Origin: Cyclobacteriaceae bacterium
Lineage (GTDB): Bacteria > Bacteroidota > Bacteroidia > Cytophagales > Cyclobacteriaceae
Direction of reading: 5' to 3'
DNA: 64,000 nucleotides
Assembly (NCBI GenBank): GCA_016787755.1
Contig: JAEUUA010000014.1
Coordinates: 1-64,000, forward strand
A program made the position numbers and the translations under genes. Every line of letters starts with the position of its first letter. The first letter of the stretch is position 1. Below the pieces are notes generated by a model. It did no database searches and was not told the origin of the DNA. It was given only the letters and a program-made list of their open reading frames with translations. Below, piece by piece: positions 41,452 to 51,325 of the stretch.

Positions 41452-41597
41452 AGTTATTCTACTTTGTCGTACTCAGCACATTACCAATAACACAGGATCA
41501 CGACATCAAATTGAAAATTCCAGTAAAAGCGACACATGGGCAAAATTGCCGCTGCTATCCAGTTTTATTATTAATTTTATAGATCAAACAACCTCAA

Positions 41598-42233
41598 ATG
41601 GCAACGCACAACTGGCAAAAGGAAATTCAACCGCTCATTAAAAAATACAAGGGCAAGCAACATCCTTTGGACCATCATTATAACCCGTATGAATTATTGG
41701 TGATGGTCGTTCTTTCTGCACAGGATTCGGATCGCAATATAAACAAGATAGCACCCGCCTTCTTCCATGAATTTCCTGATATGAAATCTTTGTCTGGTTC
41801 AGAAGCTGACTTGTTGTTTCCGCTTGTGCAAAAAGTGAGAAGTTCAAGAAAGAAAACCAATTGGTTACTAGAGATTGCAAAAGAGATCAAGGAGGACAAG
41901 AATATCCCCACTACGCTAGAAGGGTTAACAAAATTACCGGGCATTGGGCGAAAATCTGCCAACGTGATCATGCGAGAAATGGGTCTTCAAGCAGAAGGCA
42001 TAATAGTCGACTTGCATGTGGTGCGTGTAGCTCCGCGGTTGGGTTTAGCAACAGGAACAGATCCCAAGAAATTAGAAAAACAAATGATGGAATTGTTAGA
42101 TCCAGCCGACTGGGGTGAAGTTGGAATGGCCATTTCATTTTTGGGCCGAGAAACATGTCGACCTACCAATCCAACGTGTTCGGAATGTGTCATGAATAAG
42201 GTGTGCAATCATTACAACACGAATATTCTCTGA
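41598..42233 (+). CDS. nth: Endonuclease III-like DNA glycosylase/AP lyase
   Basis: 211 residues, the normal length for Nth. The helix-hairpin-helix LPGIGRKSANVIM carries the catalytic K119, and D138 in VDLHVVRVAPRLGL is the catalytic aspartate; both match the E. coli positions. The [4Fe-4S] cysteines C-x6-C-x2-C-x5-C (CRPTNPTCSECVMNKVC) close the protein. It should remove oxidised pyrimidines from DNA and nick the abasic site in base-excision repair. It is a single gene, convergent with the membrane protein at 42283. Confidence 0.93.
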   Translation: MATHNWQKEIQPLIKKYKGKQHPLDHHYNPYELLVMVVLSAQDSDRNINKIAPAFFHEFPDMKSLSGSEADLLFPLVQKVRSSRKKTNWLLEIAKEIKEDKNIPTTLEGLTKLPGIGRKSANVIMREMGLQAEGIIVDLHVVRVAPRLGLATGTDPKKLEKQMMELLDPADWGEVGMAISFLGRETCRPTNPTCSECVMNKVCNHYNTNIL

Positions 42234-42282
42234 TTGCTTATCAACGAGTAACTACTATAGCGAAGGTGTTTAACATAGCTCC

Positions 42283-43002
42283 TTATTGCCCCACAAACCA
42301 AGTAGTAAATGATTTCCAAAATTCAAATTTATAAAAATTCAAGACGGAAAAATGGTATAGAAGTAAAATCACCAATGCAATAGGGAATGCAGTAAACCGC
42401 TTGTGAGAGCGCCAATCCCAAATACAAAGTCCTATTAACATAATATCTGCCAGAAGAAATCCAAACAGGGCTTCAATAGGGCTACCATCAAGGGTCGGAA
42501 AATACTTAAGCATAGCTGGAAAAAAAATTGAGATAATTCTGTCGGTTACCGGAGTAAAAAATAGAAATACTGAACTCACCATGTATCGGGCATGTATTAC
42601 AGGTTTTTTTCGATTATAGATTGCCAGTCCATAAAGAATTAAGAATCCAACCAACGCATTTAATACTAAAGCTGAAAAGAAAAAATCTATTGTCCTCAAC
42701 GGATTTTGGCCAAGTCTAAAATGTAGGAGATCTACGGTGGTTATTATCAGTAAGGGCACCAGTACGTACGAGAATTTTCCAAACCTTTTATGCCAAATAT
42801 ATTTCCTCTGTCGAATTAAGAAGGGTTGCACAATCAACAAGGAACACCACACAAAAAGTGTAATTCCATGTAAATGCATGCGATAACTCTCCTGATCAAA
42901 AAGTTTGGTAACATAAGTCAACCAAAACGCAACAAGGACGAATAAAAAGAAAGCTACAAAGTATAAGTAACTCCTGTCGTATAATGCTTTTTCTAACTTC
43001 AT
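42283..43002 (-). CDS. Integral membrane protein of unknown function
   Basis: 239 residues with about seven hydrophobic segments (near 13-33, 47-65, 75-95, 105-130, 145-165, 180-198, 208-225). I do not recognise a named family. Conserved-looking polar positions in or next to the helices are RMHLHG, a HKRFGKFSY loop and VIHARYM; these histidines recall small haem- or metal-binding membrane proteins such as the DUF2306-type group, but this is only a resemblance. It is a single gene, divergent from the DUF5916 gene. Confidence 0.75.
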   Translation of the reverse strand: MKLEKALYDRSYLYFVAFFLFVLVAFWLTYVTKLFDQESYRMHLHGITLFVWCSLLIVQPFLIRQRKYIWHKRFGKFSYVLVPLLIITTVDLLHFRLGQNPLRTIDFFFSALVLNALVGFLILYGLAIYNRKKPVIHARYMVSSVFLFFTPVTDRIISIFFPAMLKYFPTLDGSPIEALFGFLLADIMLIGLCIWDWRSHKRFTAFPIALVILLLYHFSVLNFYKFEFWKSFTTWFVGQ

Positions 43003-43245
43003 TAAAAGGAAACTAAGAAGCGATTAAGCAAGGTAAGTATTTTACTCGTTTATAACACAAAGGGTTGCATCCCTGACATTTCATAATTTAATTCTTTAAT
43101 TGGATTGGAGTGCTGTCTGGATGAAGTTAGGCGGCTGCTCAATCACCTCTGTTTTACCGTTCGTATTGTGTGCTCCTTTTTTGTTCCCTGCGAATTATTA
43201 TCTTGACACCGGGGCATTGTTTAGTGCTTTGCCAAATTTGCTTTT

Positions 43246-45453
43246 ATGCGCTTCCTTATTTTTTCAATAGTACTTATGGCGTGCAATAACCTAGGTTTTG
43301 CGCAAGATATTGTTAATATGCCCGATGTGAAGAAACGGCCATCGGCCAACGCGACTATCCTTACTCAAGAGCCCGTGATGGATGGAAAGGTAATTGGGGA
43401 TGAAGTGTGGGAAGAGCTGGTTCCGATAGATAATCTCATTCAAACAAAACCGAATGCCGGATTTCCGGCAACGGAAAAAACAGAAGTGCGCATTGGCTAC
43501 ACGGCTACTACTTTTTATCTATCCGTAATTTGTTATGATAGTGATCCCTCCAAACTTGTTGTTTCAGATGCGCGCAGAGATGCGACATTAGACAATACCG
43601 ATAGTTTTCTTTTTATACTAGATACGTTTCATGATCGGCAGAATGGGTTCGTCTTTGGAACTAACTCGATTGGCATCGAATATGATGGCCAGGTAGATAA
43701 TGAAGGGCAAGGAAACCAATCACAAAATCGCCAACAGCAAGGAACCATTGGTGGATTTAATTTGAATTGGGATGCGGCTTTTGTTGTAAAATCTTTGGTA
43801 GGTGATTTTGGTTGGAGCGCTGAGTTTGCCATACCCCTGCGTACACTTCGATTTGCTTCCGGAAAAAATCAAACGTGGGGGTTTAATTGTCAACGCAACA
43901 TTCGTAAAACAAATGAGATTGCCTATTGGGCAGCCTTACCAATTCAATTTGATTTAAAACGTTTGTCGTTGGAAGGTTCTCTCACCGGGCTCGATCTTCA
44001 AAGTCCAGGAAATCTAAAATTTATACCGTATGTGCTGGGCAAGGCTAGCAGAGATTTCAATGCAATGCCCTCCGAAACGAACTATAAGCCTGCTATAGGA
44101 GCTGATATAAAATATAGCATTACTTCTGCGGTTACGTTGGATCTAACTTACAATACTGACTTCGCGCAAGTTGAAGTAGATCAACAACAAATTAATTTGG
44201 ATCGATTCAATCTTTTCTTTCCGGAAAAACGACCGTTCTTTTTAGAAAATGCCGGCCAGTTTTCTGTGGGCAGCCCAGGTGAAGTTGATTTATTTTTTAG
44301 TCGAAGGATTGGTATTGGGCCCAATGGTGAGATTGTCCCTATCTTAGGTGGTGCTCGCTTGTCCGGAAAAGTCAACAATACGAACCTCGCATTCCTTAGT
44401 ATGTTTACCGATAATGTTGAATCGCTCGGTATCGAAAAAAATAATTTTAATGTGGCGCGCATCAATCAACAGATTGGTCAACGTTCATCCGTAGGGGGTA
44501 TTTTTGTCAATCGAAATGGGATGGAATCCAGTGATGATTACAATCGTTCCTACGCGGTTGACGGAAAATGGGGCATTGGAAAAAAGGCGACCATCTCTGG
44601 CTATTATGCGCAAACCCAATCACCTCAGGACAGTCTGAGTACTCATTCTTTTAAAATTGCAAACAACTATGAGTGGAATGGAGTGCGAGCCACGTTAGCG
44701 TATACAGAAGTAGGCGAGGGGTTTAATCCGGAAGTCGGATACTTATTTAGAGCGGGGTATAGAAAACCAGAAGCACTCATTTTTAAGCAGGTGCGGATGA
44801 ATGGCAAGTATGGTTTGCTAGAGCTTCGTCCGCATGTGAGCTATCGGAGTTATTGGAATTTTTCGAATTTTTTAGAAACAAGTTTTCTGCATGTGGATAA
44901 TCATTGGGTGTGGGTTGGGGGGCTTGAAATTCATACGGGAATAAATTACACCACCGAAGGAGTTGTTAAGCCTTTTAAGATTTCAGACATCACGGTTGAT
45001 GCGGGTACGTATAATCACAAAGAGGCACAAATTATATTTATGACTAACCCCAGTAAGATTTTCTATGTAAGCACACGATCTATTTTAGGGGGATCGTTTG
45101 GTGGAACCCGCTATTTAAATTCCGGTTCTGTCGGCTTCCGTGTGGGCGATAAGTTTAATTCGGAATATACCTTTGCGGTGAATGACTTACGATTGCCAAA
45201 TGGAAGTGATGTTGCTACGCTGCTGGGCGCTCGGCTCAGCTATTCATTTACTCCACGATTAAATTTTCAGGGCTTTGCGCAGTATAACAGTAATATTGAT
45301 TTATGGTCTTTCAATATTAGGTTTAGCCTTCTGGAGCAAGCTAATACGGGTTTGTTTGTTGTATACAATGATATTTATACAGATCGAATGCCCAACAACC
45401 GCAGCTTTACCATTAAATATACCCACATGTTTGATTTGTTAGGGAAGCGTTGA
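43246..45453 (+). CDS. DUF5916-type outer-membrane protein with CBM9-like domain
   Basis: 735 residues with a signal peptide (about 1-20, LGFAQD). A CBM9-like beta-sandwich (about 40-215; MDGKVIGDEVWEEL, EVRIGYTATTFYLSVICYD, GWSAEFAIPLRTLRF) is followed by the DUF5916 region (about 220-735). The latter begins KFIPYVLGKASRDF and contains the very typical DFAQVEVDQQQINLDRFNL.FPEKRPFFLENAG segment, then many beta-strands to an aromatic last strand (FTIKYTHMFDLLGKR). It is probably an outer-membrane barrel with a periplasmic sugar- or ligand-binding domain; the function of the family is unknown. Its 3' end is 11 nt from the convergent sulfatase gene. Confidence 0.9.
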   Translation: MRFLIFSIVLMACNNLGFAQDIVNMPDVKKRPSANATILTQEPVMDGKVIGDEVWEELVPIDNLIQTKPNAGFPATEKTEVRIGYTATTFYLSVICYDSDPSKLVVSDARRDATLDNTDSFLFILDTFHDRQNGFVFGTNSIGIEYDGQVDNEGQGNQSQNRQQQGTIGGFNLNWDAAFVVKSLVGDFGWSAEFAIPLRTLRFASGKNQTWGFNCQRNIRKTNEIAYWAALPIQFDLKRLSLEGSLTGLDLQSPGNLKFIPYVLGKASRDFNAMPSETNYKPAIGADIKYSITSAVTLDLTYNTDFAQVEVDQQQINLDRFNLFFPEKRPFFLENAGQFSVGSPGEVDLFFSRRIGIGPNGEIVPILGGARLSGKVNNTNLAFLSMFTDNVESLGIEKNNFNVARINQQIGQRSSVGGIFVNRNGMESSDDYNRSYAVDGKWGIGKKATISGYYAQTQSPQDSLSTHSFKIANNYEWNGVRATLAYTEVGEGFNPEVGYLFRAGYRKPEALIFKQVRMNGKYGLLELRPHVSYRSYWNFSNFLETSFLHVDNHWVWVGGLEIHTGINYTTEGVVKPFKISDITVDAGTYNHKEAQIIFMTNPSKIFYVSTRSILGGSFGGTRYLNSGSVGFRVGDKFNSEYTFAVNDLRLPNGSDVATLLGARLSYSFTPRLNFQGFAQYNSNIDLWSFNIRFSLLEQANTGLFVVYNDIYTDRMPNNRSFTIKYTHMFDLLGKR

Positions 45454-45464
45454 GAAGTTGCTGT

Positions 45465-46982
45465 CTATTTAAACTTAGGATCAATAAACTCCCAATCTTT
45501 TATGTGTGCATGTTGATGTTCTCTTTTTTGAATAGCATTGAATTGGCTTACTAATTCAGGATGCTGTTCGGCTACATCGGTAGTTTCATTACGATCTGTT
45601 TTTAAATTAAAAATCTGCCAGGGTGCATCACGATTCTTTTTAACATGGGTTCGCACACCTTTCCAATCCCCTAATCGAATGGCCACCTGACCACCATTTT
45701 CAGGATATTCAAAGTAAAGAAATTCATGTTTTGATTGCTGGCCAGTTCCAAGTAGTTCCGGTAGAAACGAAATGCCATCGGTGTTCAAAAGTTTTTGATT
45801 TGTAAGTTCTGCAAGTGTGGCCATTAAGTCGTATTGTGCTGAAATTAAATCAGAAGTTCTGTTAGGTTTAATTTTGCCTGGCCAGCGTGCAATAAATGGC
45901 ATACGGATTCCACCTTCATACACCTCCATCTTCAAACCACGAAAACCAGCTACGCTATTAAAAAATTTTGCATTGACACCTCCATTGAAGGTGGTTCCAT
46001 TATCACTTGAAAACAGGATGATCGTGTTTTCATCTAAGCCCAGGTCTTTGACTTTTTTCATGATGATCCCAACCTGATCATCGAGATAGGTGATCATGGC
46101 TGCATACGTTGATAATGGATATTTAGTGGCTGCATATCCGTGCCGGCCATAATAGGGTCGTTCATCAAATTGACCAATGTATTTTTTGACGTATTCATCC
46201 GGGGCTTGGAGTGAAGCGTGGGGAATGGTGTAGGGGAGATAGAGAAAAAATGGGCGGTCTTTTTGTTGATCAAGAAAGGTTAATGCGTGACTTGTCATGC
46301 TGGTCGCTGAATACTCTTTTCCTTTAAAGTATTCAAAGTCAGCATCCGTGGCTTTTGTAGAGTCAATTTTTTTGTAGACATCAATCACAGGATTATCTAA
46401 AGTATCCCATGCATCATTTTCCCAAAGGTGAGTGGGATAAAAATTATGAGCTTGCTTTTGATCTAAATAACCATAATAATAATCAAAGCCTTGCAACAAG
46501 GGTGATCCGGTTGTACCAACCATTCCCAGTCCCCATTTACCAGCCATGCCGGTGGCATAACCAACATTTTTCAGCATGGCAGGTAGTGTGCGCAATCCTT
46601 CGGGCAACGGCATTTGTCCACCTTCCAGGTCATCGGCAAATTGACCTAATTCATAATTTCCGCGAATATAGGTATGACCTGTATGTTTGCCTGTAAGCAA
46701 AGCTGCGCGGGAAGGCGCACACACTGGTGCACTTGAATAGTGCTGTGTGAAGCGGATGCCTTCTTTTGCCATCTTATCAAGATTAGGCGTTTTTATTTTC
46801 TGCTGGCCGTAGCAACCGAGTTCACCATATCCAAGATCATCGGCATAGATGTAGATGATGTTTGGCTTTTTATAAACAGATTTTTTCTGAGTGTATCCAT
46901 GTAGGCTAGAAGCAACAAGAAATAATGAAAAGACTATTTTCCTCAAAGACCAACAAAACAAAATGAGACGATTCATAATCAA
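45465..46982 (-). CDS. Secreted arylsulfatase
   Basis: 505 residues with a signal peptide (about 1-32). The sulfatase motifs are PNIIYIYADDLGYGELGCYG (metal aspartates), C88-A-P-S-R with the cysteine that becomes formylglycine, TGKHTGHTYIRGN, and the later FSSDNGTTFNGG. Only one of the three signature regions differs from classical arylsulfatase A-like enzymes, and length is normal. It should release sulfate from aromatic or carbohydrate esters in the periplasm. It differs clearly from the sulfatase at 28429 (different group, no lipobox). It lies 16 nt behind the helicase gene on the same strand. Confidence 0.92.
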   Translation of the reverse strand: MIMNRLILFCWSLRKIVFSLFLVASSLHGYTQKKSVYKKPNIIYIYADDLGYGELGCYGQQKIKTPNLDKMAKEGIRFTQHYSSAPVCAPSRAALLTGKHTGHTYIRGNYELGQFADDLEGGQMPLPEGLRTLPAMLKNVGYATGMAGKWGLGMVGTTGSPLLQGFDYYYGYLDQKQAHNFYPTHLWENDAWDTLDNPVIDVYKKIDSTKATDADFEYFKGKEYSATSMTSHALTFLDQQKDRPFFLYLPYTIPHASLQAPDEYVKKYIGQFDERPYYGRHGYAATKYPLSTYAAMITYLDDQVGIIMKKVKDLGLDENTIILFSSDNGTTFNGGVNAKFFNSVAGFRGLKMEVYEGGIRMPFIARWPGKIKPNRTSDLISAQYDLMATLAELTNQKLLNTDGISFLPELLGTGQQSKHEFLYFEYPENGGQVAIRLGDWKGVRTHVKKNRDAPWQIFNLKTDRNETTDVAEQHPELVSQFNAIQKREHQHAHIKDWEFIDPKFK

Positions 46983-46998
46983 TTGTTATTTCATGAAG

Positions 46999-48324
46999 TT
47001 AGTAAGCTACTTCAATTTTCACCTTAGTCCCTTTTAGTTTTTCGTTTTTAATTTTGGCCAAAACATCTTTCACCAACGGTCGTTTGATCGATGCGTAGGA
47101 GGCAAAGTCGAGGGTAGTTATCAAACCAATGTCATCGCCTTGAAGGCCTCCTTTTTTGGTCAACAACCCAACAATATCGCCTTTACTGATTTTATTTTTT
47201 TTACCCGCACTAATATACAAGCAAACAAAGTTCGGCAAGGGGGGTAAATGTAATTTGTTGGTGACGGTAATTTCGGGTATTGATTTATCAATGTAGTCAG
47301 GTAGCGTTTCGTCATCCGCTAAAATCAAGTATGCCTTTCCATTTGCGTGCATGCGAGCGGTGCGGCCATTGCGATGGATAAAGGATTCTTGTTGGGGAGG
47401 TAACTGATAGTGTACTACGTGTTTGATTTCCGGAATATCCAATCCGCGTGAAGCAAGATCGGTAGCGATTAATGTGTTGTGCGCTCCACCTCTAAACTTA
47501 ATTAAATTCTTTTCGCGATCAATTTGCTCCATAGCGCCATGCATGATGCCATGCTCCATTTTATGTTGTGCAAGCAAACCACTAATGCGATCAACCGCAT
47601 CGCGATGGTTGCAAAAGACGAGACACACTTCTTGATTAAATCCGGCCACCAATCGCATCAATGTCTCAACTTTATAGTCACTTTTAGTTTTCACCAGATG
47701 TAATTGCAGCTTAGACTCAGTCTGATCTTTTAAGAAGTTAAGGGTATCTGGTTTTTTGAAAGGCAAAAATTCAGGCCACACATCCAGTTTAGTGGCTGAT
47801 GTAAGGAGATGGTGCTGCTTTCCGGTAAGAGCTTTGAAGATAACGGTCAACTCTCTATGAAATCCCATTTGTAATGACTTGTCAAACTCGTCAAGCACCA
47901 CCAGTTTGATAGTATGCGTATCAAAAGATTTTTTTGCAATATGATCGGCCAATCTCCCGGGTGTTCCGATAACAACAGCGGGGGCTTCGCTTAAACTATT
48001 TTGTTCCACACGCGAAGAATGGCCACCGTAACAACAGGTTACTTTAAAAGATGTTTTCATGGATTTAAACACCTGCTCTATTTGTAGGGATAATTCCCGG
48101 GAAGGAGCAACGATCAACGCCTGAACCCCAGCCACCTGTTCTGATAGTTTATCGACCAGCGGCACTAAGAATGCAAGTGTTTTGCCGGAGCCGGTAGGAG
48201 CCAATAGCATAAGATTGCTGGTTGTTGCTGCCTTTTCAATGACAGCAGTTTGCATCTCATTGAATTGGGCAATGGACAGATTCTTTAAATACTCAGCGTG
48301 GGTCGAGGTTAGATTATTTTGCAT
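46999..48324 (-). CDS. DEAD-box RNA helicase, DbpA-like
   Basis: 441 residues. The helicase core has the Q motif (FNEMQ), Walker A (APTGSGKT), PSRELSLQ, TPGRLADH, the Walker B variant DEFD instead of DEAD, SAT (LLTSATK), and HRNGRTAR in motif VI. The C-terminal 75 residues (LPNFVCLYISAGKKNKISKGDIVGLLTKK...) are the DbpA-type RNA-recognition domain that binds 23S rRNA in E. coli DbpA. It is likely to help late steps of large-subunit ribosome assembly. DEFD variants are seen in this Bacteroidota group and keep both acidic catalytic positions. A -7 box lies 4 nt before the ATG. Confidence 0.9.
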   Translation of the reverse strand: MQNNLTSTHAEYLKNLSIAQFNEMQTAVIEKAATTSNLMLLAPTGSGKTLAFLVPLVDKLSEQVAGVQALIVAPSRELSLQIEQVFKSMKTSFKVTCCYGGHSSRVEQNSLSEAPAVVIGTPGRLADHIAKKSFDTHTIKLVVLDEFDKSLQMGFHRELTVIFKALTGKQHHLLTSATKLDVWPEFLPFKKPDTLNFLKDQTESKLQLHLVKTKSDYKVETLMRLVAGFNQEVCLVFCNHRDAVDRISGLLAQHKMEHGIMHGAMEQIDREKNLIKFRGGAHNTLIATDLASRGLDIPEIKHVVHYQLPPQQESFIHRNGRTARMHANGKAYLILADDETLPDYIDKSIPEITVTNKLHLPPLPNFVCLYISAGKKNKISKGDIVGLLTKKGGLQGDDIGLITTLDFASYASIKRPLVKDVLAKIKNEKLKGTKVKIEVAY

Positions 48325-48328
48325 GGCG

Positions 48329-48336
48329 CAAAGGTA
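48329..48336 (-). promoter_or_regulatory. -7 box 4 nt before the helicase start
   Basis: Minus strand: TACCTTTG-4 nt-ATG, an exact TAnnTTTG match. The predicted transcript would have almost no leader. Confidence 0.5.
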
Positions 48337-48422
48337 GCTTTAAGCGAGTGTCTTTTGGATTTCTGAATCAATTTTTGAGCAATTCTTTTATTAGCATTTT
48401 AAGCTTTCCTTCTTGTAAATTC

Positions 48423-48430
48423 TATCTTTG
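48423..48430 (+). promoter_or_regulatory. -7 box 4 nt before the kinase start
   Basis: TATCTTTG-4 nt-ATG, an exact TAnnTTTG match, mirroring the arrangement of the divergent helicase gene about 100 nt away. Confidence 0.5.
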
Positions 48431-48434
48431 AACG

Positions 48435-50456
48435 ATGGGGTTGTTTTTTATTAATCGAAGTCTCCTTCGGGTAGTCATTTTAGTAAATTTTCTCTTCGCC
48501 ATGCTGCTTGGCCAAAGTCAGATAATTGAATTATCCAGACCCAAAGCTTACCAGGCTGTTTTTGTAGAAACTGATGATTTCGACTCCACGTATTTAACGA
48601 TTCTTTACAATGCGTTAAAGCTACCTTTACCTGACACGACAAAGTTCGCCATTGGCAACGACTTAGCTTACTATTGGCATACCCGTGATCTGGACAAAGC
48701 ACACCAGTTGGCGGACTCTATATATAGAGTAACGGTTTCTTCTAATAATCCGGTATGGCAAGGTCGCTTGCAAACTACACTGGGTGCTATTTTACTTCGG
48801 CAGGATAGATTGGATACAGCATTCACTGTTCTTGAATCTGCCAGGACGAAGTTACCTGTTAAAAATTGGCCGCACTTGTATACACAAATGGGCTATGTGA
48901 TGGAGCGAAGAGGACTGTTAAGCAAGGCGGCTGATTATGCCTTACTTGGTTTGCATTTGGGAGATTCACTCAACGACATAAGAGCCCAAGCGATGGCCTA
49001 TAGCGACTTGAGTAATATTTTTTGGAAGCAATCAAAATTTGATAAAGGAGTGGAGTATGGGGTGAAGTCTGAGAAACTCTATTTGAAGCGGGGCATCCAC
49101 GATATGGATTTTAGTTTTACGCTTTATGTGATTGGAAACAACTATGTAAAGAAAAAAAACTTCATCCGTGCACTAAGTTACTTTAATCAGGCTCTTGCTA
49201 TTAGCGAACGATATCAATTTTATAACAACCTTGCGGATATCTATATTTCATTATGTGAAGTTTATACGCAGACAAAGGAATATCCTCAGGCAGAGGGGGC
49301 GGCAAGAAATGCAATTCGTTATTCCGCACTCCTAAAAAATAATTTCATGCGCATGCGTTCCTGGCTGGAGTTGGGGAAGTTACAAAACCTGATGGGTGAA
49401 CCTGCTCTCGCCATTGCAAGTTTAGAAAAATGTTTGACCGTGGCTACTGAACGTTTTAGTGATAATTACTTTCTTCACCGTGCATATAAGGAGTTGAGCC
49501 ATGCGTATGCCTTAATGGGTGATTATAAAAAAGCAAATGCAGCTTTTTTGAAATATGATCAACTAAAAGACAGTGTGTTTACGGCCGAAGCAGACCAACG
49601 CATTGCAACCTTGCAAACAGAATTTGAAGTAAAGCAAAAGGAATCTACCATTAAAACCCAACAACAATTGATCTCGCAGCAAAGACGTATTCAAGTTTTA
49701 TTCATAGTTGGTGTAGGACTATTGATCGTTCTGATTCTGATTTTACTTCGCACCTATCGCAACAAGAATAAAATTAACAACCAGTTAAGTGCGCTCAATG
49801 AAAGTCTTGGGCAAAAGAACATGCAACTGGATAAACGCAATGCGGAAAATGAATTATTATTGAAGGAAATACACCACAGGGTAAAAAATAATCTGGAAAT
49901 AGTTTCAGGGTTACTTTCTCTTCAGGCAGCTCAACTTGATCATCCCTCGGCACAGGCAGTCATGCTTTCTAGCCAGAACCGAGTTTTGTCGATGGGCATT
50001 ATTCATCAAAAACTTTACCAGAAGGATAATCTTGCAGCTATTGAAATGAAAGATTATTTTCAGAATTTAAGTGAAAGCATTATTGATTCGTTTAATGAAT
50101 TGGATCGAATTACGGTGCAATGCAATATGCCGACTATTAAACTGGATGTAGATACGGCTGTTCCTATCGGTCTTATCGCTAACGAGTTGCTAACGAATGC
50201 GTTGAAGTATGCATTTGGTGAAAAGGAAGCGGGAGAGATTCAACTAAGATTAGTTACCACAGGGCAGCCTAATGAATTATTATTTCAGGTAAGGGATAAT
50301 GGAATAGGAAAGCAAAACCAGGGCAGCATAAAAGGTACTGGCTTTGGAACAGAACTGGTAGATTTGCTTGTGCGGCAATTGAATGGCAGACTTAGCATAG
50401 AATCCGGGAAAGGGACAACCGTAAATATTTATTTTAACTATTATAAAAGCGTTTGA
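48435..50456 (+). CDS. TPR sensor histidine kinase, HisKA_2 type
   Basis: 673 residues. A signal sequence (about 1-28) is followed by a periplasmic TPR sensor (about 60-400, at least six repeats), a coiled coil, a membrane segment (about 418-440), and a HisKA_2/HWE-like kinase. The H-box is EIHHRVKNNLEIVSGLLSLQ with H480/H481, and the ATPase domain has NELLTNALKYAF, DNGIG and GTGFGTELV. Such kinases pair with LytTR or ANTAR regulators, and here a LytTR regulator follows directly, its ATG overlapping this stop (TGATG). Together they form a complete two-component system. Confidence 0.93.
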   Translation: MGLFFINRSLLRVVILVNFLFAMLLGQSQIIELSRPKAYQAVFVETDDFDSTYLTILYNALKLPLPDTTKFAIGNDLAYYWHTRDLDKAHQLADSIYRVTVSSNNPVWQGRLQTTLGAILLRQDRLDTAFTVLESARTKLPVKNWPHLYTQMGYVMERRGLLSKAADYALLGLHLGDSLNDIRAQAMAYSDLSNIFWKQSKFDKGVEYGVKSEKLYLKRGIHDMDFSFTLYVIGNNYVKKKNFIRALSYFNQALAISERYQFYNNLADIYISLCEVYTQTKEYPQAEGAARNAIRYSALLKNNFMRMRSWLELGKLQNLMGEPALAIASLEKCLTVATERFSDNYFLHRAYKELSHAYALMGDYKKANAAFLKYDQLKDSVFTAEADQRIATLQTEFEVKQKESTIKTQQQLISQQRRIQVLFIVGVGLLIVLILILLRTYRNKNKINNQLSALNESLGQKNMQLDKRNAENELLLKEIHHRVKNNLEIVSGLLSLQAAQLDHPSAQAVMLSSQNRVLSMGIIHQKLYQKDNLAAIEMKDYFQNLSESIIDSFNELDRITVQCNMPTIKLDVDTAVPIGLIANELLTNALKYAFGEKEAGEIQLRLVTTGQPNELLFQVRDNGIGKQNQGSIKGTGFGTELVDLLVRQLNGRLSIESGKGTTVNIYFNYYKSV

Positions 50457-51193
50457 TGGACAAGGTTAAGATTCTGATTGTAGAGGACGAAATGATAATT
50501 GCGGCTAAGATCTCAATGCAACTTACTAACCTGGGATATCACGTGACTGGAATTGTACCCCGCGGAGATGAAGTGATTGCGCATGTGCAGGAAAATAAGC
50601 CAGACATACTTTTATTAGATATTAATTTGAAAGGAAGTGTGGATGGGATTGAAATAGCTGCTCAACTTCAAAAGCTAACCGAGATTCCTATTATTTATTT
50701 AACGGCAAATGCGGACGAAGCCACCTTCAACAGAGCCAAAGAAACAAAGCCGAATGCGTTTATTTCAAAGCCATATAAACAATTAGATCTTCAACGCGCA
50801 ATAGAGCTCACAATTAGTCGTATGGGCGAGAAGGGTGAACAACTCGCTACAGAAACTCCTGAAGAGCCAGCATTTGTATTGAATGACCGAATCTTTGTCC
50901 GCCACAAAGAAAAAATGATAAAAATTATGTTGTCGGATATTTACTATATCGAAGCCGACAGAAATTACAGTCATCTTTTCACCAAAGAGCAAGCTTATGT
51001 TCTGGCCATCACGTTGAAGACGATAGAAGAAAAACTTCCATCGAACATTTTTCTACGTGTTCACAGGTCGTTTGTCATTAACCTGACTCATGTTGAAGAG
51101 GTCACAGAGGGGCAAGTAATGATTGGGCGGCAAGCTATTCCGCTTGGGGCAGGTATGCGCGAAATACTCCTTAAAAATATGAGAACTCTTTGA
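50456..51193 (+). CDS. LytTR-family response regulator
   Basis: 245 residues from the ATG at 50456; a TTG one codon upstream is possible but unnecessary. The receiver (about 4-120) has E10-D11, phospho-acceptor D55 (LLLDINLKG), a switch Thr in YLTANAD and Lys in FISKPY. The LytTR DNA-binding domain (about 140-240) shows IFVRHKEKMIKI, DIYYIEADRNYSHLF and FLRVHRSFVINL. It should bind direct repeats in promoters when phosphorylated by the adjacent kinase. The start codon overlaps the kinase stop by one base. Confidence 0.93.
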   Translation: MDKVKILIVEDEMIIAAKISMQLTNLGYHVTGIVPRGDEVIAHVQENKPDILLLDINLKGSVDGIEIAAQLQKLTEIPIIYLTANADEATFNRAKETKPNAFISKPYKQLDLQRAIELTISRMGEKGEQLATETPEEPAFVLNDRIFVRHKEKMIKIMLSDIYYIEADRNYSHLFTKEQAYVLAITLKTIEEKLPSNIFLRVHRSFVINLTHVEEVTEGQVMIGRQAIPLGAGMREILLKNMRTL

Positions 51194-51325
51194 TTTCTTT
51201 GAGGATTGAAGGAGGCATGAGGGCTTGATGGGTTTATTCGCCAGGGGGAATACTAAATTTATGAGTATTTAAGTACATTAGCTTTCGCTTAAAAACGGAG
51301 TCTTTCCTAACCTAACCTTTACAAT

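Noticed and set aside
46999..48324. DEFD in place of DEAD as a sign of an inactive helicase
   Set aside because: Both acidic positions are kept, all other motifs are intact, and this variant occurs in related Bacteroidota helicases.
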